The position numbers and the translations under genes are program-made. From contig NBBA01000007.1 of NCBI GenBank assembly GCA_002794785.1, positions 1,116,001-1,180,000 of the forward strand: a stretch of DNA of 64,000 nt, in the 5' to 3' direction. Source of the stretch: Coniferiporia sulphurascens. Taxonomy: Eukaryota; Basidiomycota; Agaricomycetes; Hymenochaetales; Hymenochaetaceae. Below, piece after piece: positions 57,495-64,000 of this stretch; position 1 is the first letter of the stretch, and every line of letters begins with the position of its first letter. Below the pieces are notes generated by a model that did not search any database, was not told the origin of the DNA, and saw only the letters and a program-made list of their open reading frames with translations.

Positions 57495-57804
57495 CTGCCT
57501 TTCGGACTCTCCATCATATGTCCTGGCCGGCGCTCTCGCCCTCCCCTTCCAATTCTAAGCTACCCCCTTGTACCTGATGTCGTCCATTTGGCTTGGCCGT
57601 AGTTACACATATTCCTCCCTCTTTCTCGGACTTTACTAATAGGGGCCCTTCCCACTCTGGCACCCCTCGGGGAGCAGGGCCCCCACCCAGTTTCGTACGT
57701 TGCACGATGACAGGCACCTCTGTTGTTATGTAGTTAGGGCCCCCCCTTCGGGGGGGCGGCTTGTAATTATGTAATACTGCAGGAATAATTTAAAAAAAAA
57801 AAAA
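57495..57804 (+). other. LINE-A7 3' UTR with terminal hairpin
   Basis: Shows the A/B 3' end clearly: GGGCCCCCCCTTCGGGGGGGC hairpin at about 57737-57757, then TTGTAATTATGTAATACTGCAGGAATAA and an A tail. The loop TTCG here replaces TTTG of other copies while the stem is kept. Confidence 0.72.
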
Positions 57805-57819
57805 ACCACAAGTGGTGGC

Positions 57820-58238
57820 GACAGTTGAAGTTGCCAGCAATCGTGAGGGTGGAGGTGAGAGCCGAGGGGAGAGAGCTGAGGAACGTCTCACCTGGGTACC
57901 CTAGTCTGGCTTCCGCCCTATCTGGGGGCAACATACCATAGTAGTTGCACACCCTGACGGGGCGGTTTCCCTGGATCTCCACTGTCACGACATCGGTGCC
58001 GCTTGAGGCTGGGCCGATGACTGACCATGCAGATTGGGGGAGGGTCCTGGAGACGTAGGTCACCACCCTAGGACGGGTGGTTGGAGGGAGTACTGGTACG
58101 TAGCTGGGGATTGTTGGTACGTTGAATACCGCTTCCCCATCTGGGTTGGTTAGTGAGGGCTGGAGCCCGATTTGATACCACGGTGGCTCCTGGATCAGAA
58201 TCAGGTGGGGGGGGAGGGTTCATTAGTGAGGATAGGGC
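57820..58238 (-). pseudogene. LINE-C2 ORF2 piece, endonuclease core
   Basis: Minus-strand endonuclease coding from PILTNEPS at 58237 through QEPPWYQIGLQPSLTNPDG, VVTYVSRTLPQSAWS, YYGMLPPDRAEARLGYPGE to FNCRHHLW at the LINE-A7 junction (GDFN reads GNFN). It continues into 47853-48675 after removal of LINE-A7. Its 5' boundary AGTGAGGATAGGG (58225-58237) is where element D begins and is matched in inverted form at 63562-63575. Confidence 0.8.
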
Positions 58239-58270
58239 ATCCTTCTTGTCCTCTTACCACCACCATCTCG

Positions 58271-59506
58271 GTTTTGCGACTGGGGTTGGCTGGGGGAAGT
58301 CACAGCTACCCGACCATGTCTGGACTCTCTGGGACTGGGCATCGTATGAGAGAAGGATCTGACTCACCCTAGTGCACTGGGGTTGGTCGTCGGTCACTGT
58401 AATGCAGTGGGGAACAGGCGTGGAGCTCACCGGCGGTTGTGGCAACCTGTCGAAAACGTTGCTGCTGGTTGGATTCTTGGTGAGCTTGCAATCCTTCTGG
58501 CATCTGTGCTGTCCTCTCGGGGTGGCGTGCTCATTGGGCCTGCATTTTATGTGGGCACAGTGGGGGGGGACACGACGTTAACGTCCTCACAGGGGGGGGG
58601 GGGAAACCCCCTGCCTCGCAGCAGGCGACTTCGGTTGGGAGATCTCGGTTCAGGGCAACTTGGATCGCACCTTCGGGTGCTGAGCAATGCCCCTCTGGGT
58701 ACCTCAGGGCCTGCGTTGTCCCTGGCATGACAAATCAAAAACTGCCCCCTCAAATTCCCAAAAGGGTCTCTGATGACGGCACTCTGTGCTAAAAGGAGAT
58801 AGGGGGCTCATAACACATGGTGTGGCGGTAAGAACCACCCAACGCTGAAAAGCGACAGGGCACCATGGGCCTCTTGGGTGGGTTGGACCCCCTTGAGGTG
58901 GTTAGTATCCTCTACTCCCTGGGACAGCTTTGCCACCGGGGTCGGGTATGCGAGACAGAGATCCTGGTACGATTGCGGATCCAGAAGCGGGGCTGGGGGT
59001 TGACTGGGCGCTTGTCCCATGACCTTGGTTCCTGAGTATTCCGGCTGTAATGGCTGTTTCTGAAGTGCGTGCCAGGGCACAGGAAAGGGCATGCATGGAG
59101 TGTGCGTCGGCATCCCGGCATGCTGAAGTGTACTGTCTCGGGCCGTAGCACTGTGGGAGAGTTCCCCTCAGTGGCTCCAGAGGACTAAATCCTCCATCGG
59201 TTCATGTGGGGGTAATTCCCACTACGGGCTTAAGTTGATTCCCAGAAGCGCAGCGGTGCTCTACAGGACCTCTATGGTTGGGGAGGGAATGTGTAGGGTA
59301 GGGGGGTCATTCCATATGGGTGGAGTAGTGCCTATGGTGCCACGACCTTCACTCGGGGTGGCCTCCTGGTGTGGCACGCCCTACCCTATTGCTCCAATAT
59401 AGTGCCCATATGTCGTAGAGGACAGTGGGAGCAGTTTCGGTTGCTGCATATCCCGAGGAAGGTACATGTGTTGTTTGAGTCCCGCAAGGGCACTCTTAAT
59501 TCTGGC
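58271..59506 (+). other. Unrecognised 1.24-kb segment inside element D
   Basis: I recognise no protein: all frames are short. Notable features are a 12-bp palindrome GACGTTAACGTC (58574-58585), a run of 12 G at 58592-58603 followed by GAAACCCCC that could fold back, and generally mixed composition. It could be a captured genomic segment, a 5' UTR of another LINE clade, or a second element. No terminal repeats were found. Confidence 0.5.
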
Positions 59507-60647
59507 CCAGGCCAGGATATGCTGCACCGACACCTCCCTGCAGGTATTTACAGACGGCTCACGCATCGGTAATGCCTCAGGATCAGCCATCTGCAGCATG
59601 AAGGGGACACTCCACATTGGCTCCCTAAGGCTTGCCTCTCCCACTTGCACCACAGCAACAGATGCCGAGATCTTCTCACTGGCGATGGCCCCGGGCTGGG
59701 CGGCTAGACGACTCCACCACCTGCTGCCAGACGTCCAAGAAATCTTCTTTCTCTTGGACTCCCTGACGGCACTCGGCCTCTTCCGCACCTGGCCCTCCAC
59801 ATCGGGGGCCCAGCTCCTCCCCCTCTGGAAGGCAGGAGTTGAGACCCTCCTCGACTCGTTCCCAAATCTAACCGTTCATTTCTGATGGTGCCCGGGCCAC
59901 GAGGACATCCCTGGGAATGAATGGGCGGACTCCGAGGCGAAGCTAGCAACCGAGCTTCCTCCATCTTCCCTTGCCCCCTCTATCTCCGCTTTGAAGGAAG
60001 TGGCGACACACACACTTAGTGAACGCTGGTCCCTTCAGCTGGCCCGCCCCCTCGCCTCTACCACCGACAAATACTTGGTGGTAACAGGGCCCCCCACACG
60101 ACGACCAAGAAAGCTTATCACAATCTCGGTCGACCACCCCCACTCAGAACTCACTGCAGTAGTGCAGGTCCTCTGCCACGCTGGTCCCTATGGGGGTTAC
60201 TGGCTGAGCTTCGACTCAGCCTACCGTCACAGACACGGCCTGATCTCTCACTGCAGGTGGCACAACCACCCACCCTGGCCAGCACAGTCAACCCCACACA
60301 TCCTTGGCAGATGCGAAACCTTCCAGCCGTGGATACAACGTGTATGGCCCAAAAGCGACCCCCTCCCTGTCCACCATACAGAATGGGTGGATGAAAACCA
60401 CCTTCTGGTCTTAAGGTGATGGCTACGCCTTACAGGCCACCTCAACCGGATGTCCAACCGCACAGCTGGGGCGATACACCTTGCCTTTGCGGCTATGGAA
60501 CTGGACGGACTCCCCACCGACAACAACCTGGACTTGGACTCCCTCAGGGGCTATGTGCACAGGTTGCTTGGACCCAGGACTCAGGATGCGGACCCGGCCC
60601 TTTTGGAGCTCTCAGGTACGCTCCCCCCATTTCCCTCTGACTTGTGA
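59507..60647 (+). pseudogene. Element D ORF2 remnant, RNase H and C-terminal region
   Basis: One frame, with TGA at 59883 (in VHF_WCPG) and 60417 (in VLR_WLR) and no other breaks. RNase H shows FTDGS, DAEIFSL, LLDSLTAL and WCPGHEDIPGNEWAD. The C-terminal region contains SHCRWHNHPPWPAQS. It ends at TGA 60645-60647, followed by the C-type 3' UTR. Closest in wording to LINE-C1 and C2. Confidence 0.82.
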
Positions 60648-60990
60648 CTGCCCTTCAGATTCCCCACCAGTTTCTTCTATGGCAATCACAGCCACTCCTT
60701 TCCATTTCTAAGGGACTCGTTTTCCTGACCTCGTTTTAAACTTGCTTGGGTTCTCTGTAGTCGTGATATGTATTCCTCCCTCTTCCCCTTCCCTATTTAC
60801 CCCTAATAGGGTGCGTAAGTACACTAGGCCTCCTCGGAGGCACACGCCCCACCCAGTTTCACTCGATGAGTGATGACGGGCACCTCAGTAGTTAGGTAGT
60901 TTACAGGCGGCCCCTCTGGGGCCACAGGTGTATTACATAACACAGTAGGAATAATAAATTTAAAATTAAAAAAAATTAAAAAAAATTAAA

Positions 60991-61413
60991 TCCTTCTTGA
61001 CCAGTAACCACCACCATCGACTAGTGCAGGCAGCTAAAACTCCCCCATGTCGAACCCAGGCGATTACCGGAATACTCTCCATCGAACAAATCGAACCAAC
61101 CACCACCCGCCCCATCGGCCAATGCCGATCCAGACCGGGTCGCCAGGATGGCCGCCAACTGGGCTTCCGCAGGCGCCGCTGCGGCCATCAGACACGGAAC
61201 AACCGCCCCCACCACCCCCACACCCAACCCCACCCAAGACCCGATGTCCTCGCCAGACGTCCTAGCCCCCTCCCCAGCCATCAGCGACTCCCAACTGATC
61301 TCGGCCTACAACTTCACCACTCAAGCGCATGCGGAATCAAGGGCAACATCCCGAGCCGGCTCCCCAGCCGCCTCGGTAGGGTCGATACATGGCCCCATAG
61401 AAACCAGTGACAT
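60991..61413 (+). mobile_element. LINE-B5, 5' end fragment only
   Basis: The family-B 5' terminus TCCTTCTTGACC at 60991 and the ORF1 start MSNPGDYRNTLHRTNRTN at 61047, open for about 120 codons through SRAGSPAASVGSIHGPIE, then cut at 61413 by the 5' end of LINE-C5. No 3' part is seen. Confidence 0.85.
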
Positions 61414-61486
61414 CCCTTCTTGACCTCTTACCACCACCATCTCCCTAGCGTGGGCAGCTCAAACTCCCCCATGGCAGATCGGTTCA

Positions 61487-63498
61487 GTGGTCGTCCCCTA
61501 TGATCTACAGGCCTCTCTACATCTAGCTCTACAGCGTCTGGAGCAGCCAACCCTGGTCGCCAACAGTTGCCAACCGCCCCCTGAAGCCGCTCACTGTCCC
61601 CCCTGCCGCAACTCACCCCCCCCCAACTACGACGCCCTCATGGGCGAAACCCCGATAGGCGACCTCAACCAGTGGCCCCAGCGGGGCACACAGACCGCCC
61701 TCAACGTCTCACGAGCCCAGACCACAACAGGGCAACAGCAAGACAACCAAATGCAGGATGAACCGCAGACACCCCCCCAGTCGACAGGCAAACGCAGCGC
61801 CGACATCCTCTCCCCCGAGACCCCTCGCAACCGGCCAGTCACATCAGAGTTCATCCGAGCCCTGACAGACTTCGCACCAAATGTGGAAAGGGCACTTGAC
61901 ACCCTCAAGGCTGGAATCGAACAGGCCGCCGACTCCACAGCAGTCGTTCAAGCGACAGCAGCATTCCTGGAGAAACTAACAACCCTCAGTCATGAAGCAT
62001 TGTTGACAACATACCAGACACAAGACAGGGATGACCTGGAACATGTAGCCACCCACGCAGTGGAGCAGGAATACGCCCAAGCCATGATGGGAGTGAGAAT
62101 TTCACTCGGCGCACCCTTCTCCTCTGCCATGAAAGCCCCATTTACCTTTAACACAAGGACTAACCCGCAGGCTCAAGCCCAACCTACCCCCCTGACACAC
62201 AGATATCAGCGCTGGCGGATGTCGTCAAGCGACTCTCAATCAATGTGGGGAACCTCACCCGCCAGGTCTCCTCCTTGGCCTCTTGCCCTGCTCCATGGCT
62301 GCAACAAGCCCCACAGCAGACTCCCACCAATGTGGGAGGATCCACCCCCGCTCCCACCACCATGGCAACAGTAGCCACTACCATCACACCGGCTCAACTC
62401 GAGGCCACAGCGAAAGTCGTGCCGGCAGGAGCACCTATGACGTACACACAGTTAGCGGCAATAGCAGCTAACCTCCCCCAGCCCCCATCAACCTAGACAA
62501 CTCTGACAAAGAAAGCAAAGAAAGTCCGGCAACCACCACCCCCCCCCAAAATGTACACTAAGGAACCTACCTTGGTACTAACACCACGGGACCTAGTCGC
62601 CCCTGCAGCCATGTGTAAGTCAGGCGCCTCCCTCACCGAAATGGCCCGGAGCTTCTTCCGGGCCTTGCCTACTGCTGATGCGGTCACCGTGTTGTCCTCA
62701 AAGTTTAACACGAAAGGCAACCTAGTGACCACCTTTGCAGAAAGACCCGCCTCCTCCACACCAACCACATCAGCAATCATTGATCGCCATGCAGACGCAT
62801 TCACAAAGCATATGTGTGACCGATGCCTAGCCCTACCAGTGGATCGGCCCCTATCGGACCGATTCCAACTGACCCCCTCCAGAGTTCAGCCCAGATCGAT
62901 GTTACGCATCTCAATGGTGCCCTGCCGGGACATCTTCTTTGGGCAAAACCCACACCCCATCACCGAAGCGGCCCTCCTTGCGGAAGTCCGCCAGAACCCC
63001 TCCCTCAAGCACCTCGACTTCGTGGTGCCCCCACACTACACCACGACACTGGAGAAGCTCCCCCAACTGGCAGCCTGCCCAGTATCCTTCACCTTTGTCA
63101 ACCCAGACAGGCAAACCTGAGCTTGCCTCCTCAAGAGAAACAGGGTTTACCTATTCGGCTCCTCCCTCCGCCTCTCGGTCCCACCAGTCCGGCCTGGCCT
63201 CACCCAGTGTGAGCGCTGCCAAGGACTTGGCCATGGAAAGAAGGGATGCCAAGCCCAGGCTCGTTGCGCCGAATGTGCCGGACAGCACTTAACGGCAAAC
63301 CATCATAAGTCGTGCACTTACTGTGCAAATGACACAGTCGAAGGAGATGCCTGCCCCCACCCCCACCGCTGCACAAACTGCCAGGGCAACCACCCCACCA
63401 CCCCTCCCACCTGCCCGAAGAAGAAGCGCTTCCGTGTTAACGACTCCGCCCTACAGGAAGAAGAGGACACCGACGCCTTCATGGAAGAGGACATATGA
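61487..63498 (+). pseudogene. LINE-C5 ORF1, C-type gag-like protein
   Basis: The conserved frame VPYDLQASLHLALQRLEQPT runs openly to about 62200 (GDLNQWPQRGTQTAL, RALTDFAPNVERALDTLKAGIEQ). A shift at PLTHRYQ near 62200 follows, and the next frame reads MGNLTRQVSSLASC with a TAG near 62494. After a further frame change come YTKEPTLVL and the core (62551-63119), a TGA at 63118-63120, and knuckles beginning CERCQGLGHGKKGC. The ATG at 61471 is out of frame with this ORF, as in C4. Ends in the ATGA overlap at 63495-63498. Confidence 0.8.
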
Positions 63499-63575
63499 GT
63501 GCACAAATCCGTGTACTCCAGTGGAATGCTGCCCACTCACTTGTGGCGATTCATTCCCTAACCCCCATCCTCACT
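63495..63575 (+). pseudogene. LINE-C5 ORF2 start, truncated after 27 codons
   Basis: MSAQIRVLQWNAAHSLVAIH and on to the PILT motif, nearly the same as LINE-C4 ORF2. Cut by the C6 tail. The ATGA stop-start overlap with ORF1 is intact. Confidence 0.83.
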
Positions 63576-63919
63576 TTTTTATTTTTTATTTTTATTTATT
63601 TATTATTCCTACTGTGTTATGTAATACACCTGTGGCCCCAGAGGGGCCACCTGTAAACTACCTAACTACTGAGGTGCCCGTCATCACTCATCGAGTGAAA
63701 CTGGGCGGGGCGCATGCCTCCGAGGAGGCCTAGTGTACTTACACACCCTATTAGGGGTAAATAGGGAAGGGGAAGAGGGAGGAATACATATCGTGACTAC
63801 AGAGAACCCAAGCAAGTTTAAAACGAGGTCAGGAAAACGAGTCCCTTAGAAATGGAAAGGAGTGGCTGCAATTGCCATAGAAGAAACTGGTGGGGAATCT
63901 GAAGGGCAGTCACAAGTCT
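63576..63919 (-). mobile_element. LINE-C6, 3' UTR fragment
   Basis: Minus-strand C-type 3' end: A/T-rich tail at 63576-63606, the conserved GGAATAATAAA block, hairpin and upstream UTR, ending just after the ORF2 stop region near 63919. It is joined at 63920-63935 to TCTGGTCAAGAAGGAT, which in reverse complement is the first 13 or so bases of an A-type 5' end. The result resembles an internally deleted LINE made of only its two ends. Confidence 0.78.
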
Positions 63920-63936
63920 GGTCAAGAAGGATGCAC

Positions 63937-64000
63937 CCCCTGTCATGAAAACACGCCAGCTCCTCCCAGATGACAGAGAGCCCTGGACCGATATCGCCTT
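63937..64000 (+). pseudogene. LINE-A ORF2 fragment at window end
   Basis: The plus-strand frame encodes PPVMKTRQLLPDDREPWTDIAF, the segment after the endonuclease in family-A ORF2. It continues beyond the window. The left boundary is the 5'-end-like motif at 63923-63935. Confidence 0.75.

Larger units (their letters stand above)
48676..57804 (+). mobile_element. LINE-A7, full-length family-A element hosting two LINE fragments
   Basis: Plus-strand, 5' end ATCCTTCTTGACC at 48677, tail of A residues to 57804. It is inserted in LINE-C2 with the 15-bp duplication ACCAC(G/A)AGTGGTGGC at 48661-48675 and 57805-57819; the single mismatch is CG versus CA. Guests are at 49703-50042 and 50977-53331. Without these and their TSD copies it is about 6.4 kb, the normal family length. 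Confidence 0.93.
29355..58238 (-). mobile_element. LINE-C2, old host element split by nested insertions
   Basis: Pieces of one minus-strand family-C ORF2 can be threaded through TSDs: 29355-30927 (RT to RNase H), 41132-41382 (RT start), 47853-48675 (linker and endonuclease end) and 57820-58238 (endonuclease). The guests between them are C3 (30928-41131), B1 (41383-47836) and A7 (48676-57804). Its most 5' part may be C5 (61414-63575), now inverted. The colinear order of coding blocks across the pieces supports a single ancestral copy. Confidence 0.8.
58239..60990 (+). mobile_element. Chimeric element D: LINE 5' tip, 1.2 kb of unknown sequence, LINE-C 3' end
   Basis: It starts ATCCTTCTTGTCCTCTTACC, nearly the family-C 5' end over about 32 bases, then departs into 58271-59506, which matches no LINE part in the window and has no long coding frame. 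From 59507 it is ordinary C-type ORF2 (RNase H onward) with 3' UTR and an A/T-rich tail to 60990. It looks like a non-autonomous LINE derivative with LINE termini and foreign filling. Confidence 0.7.
61414..63575 (+). mobile_element. LINE-C5, 5' part of a family-C element
   Basis: Plus-strand: 5' end CCCTTCTTGACC at 61414, ORF1, and the first 27 codons of ORF2, ending at ...CCCCCATCCTCACT (63562-63575), where the tail of C6 starts. Its end sequence is the reverse complement of the 5' edge of LINE-C2 at 58225-58237, so it may be the missing front of C2 after an inversion. Confidence 0.83.

Noticed and set aside
58268..59113. Short ORFs in the unknown part of element D as genes
   Set aside because: All are under about 120 codons, overlapping on both strands, with no domain or codon signal.
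1..64000. CRISPR arrays, rRNA, prokaryotic operons or host metabolic genes
   Set aside because: No regularly spaced repeats, no rRNA signatures, and every long conserved frame is accounted for by retroelement proteins.

Overview
This window is almost entirely transposable-element sequence from a eukaryotic nuclear genome. There is no convincing host gene, rRNA, CRISPR array or bacterial operon. The bulk is GC-rich non-LTR retrotransposons (LINEs) of the I/Tad1-like type. ORF1 is a gag-like protein with C-terminal CCHC-type knuckles; ORF2 has an AP-endonuclease, reverse transcriptase, RNase H and a C-terminal Cys/His region. Family content and heavy CpG decay fit a repeat-rich, CpG-methylating fungus, perhaps a basidiomycete, but the host is inference. 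I call the LINE families A, B and C by ORF1 type. A and B share the 3' UTR; C has a related one. Full-length copies are about 6.4 kb and end in (TAA)n, (TAAA)n or A/T-rich tails.

Layout. 1-5570: LINE-A1 (minus), carrying a nested LINE (A2) and two solo LTRs. 5571-8826: LINE-A3 (minus). 8827-9495: LINE-B fragment F (minus). 9496-15768: LINE-A4 (plus). 15769-19040: LINE-B2 with an internal deletion (plus). 19041-20620: LINE-B3 fragment (plus). 20621-27727: LINE-A5 (plus), carrying A6. 27728-29354: remnants B4 and C1. 29355-58238: one old minus-strand LINE-C2 cut into pieces by later insertions, namely C3 (itself hosting C4, a Ty1/copia element and a tRNA-like SINE), B1, and A7 (itself hosting two LINEs). 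58239-60990: a chimeric element D. 60991-64000: B5, C5, a 3'-UTR fragment C6 and a piece of an A element.

Many junctions are resolved by target-site duplications (TSDs) readable by eye: 12 bp for A2 and A6, 15 bp for C3, 16 bp for B1, and 14-17 bp for A7 and its guests. They show a Russian-doll history. Two pairs of halves lie in opposite orientation with matching ends, which suggests local inversions between inverted LINE copies.

The AT-rich copia element (34762-40168) stands out. Its 4.8-kb gag-pol is one continuous frame, broken nine times and only by TGA, with no TAA, TAG or indel. LTR and TSD mismatches in the window are mostly CpG to TpG/CpA changes. This favours decay of CGA codons over a recoded TGA, but both readings are testable. 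No element here looks fully autonomous. The nearest to intact are LINE-B1 ORF1, LINE-C4 ORF2 (cut by the copia LTR) and LINE-A7 ORF2 (only TGA breaks).
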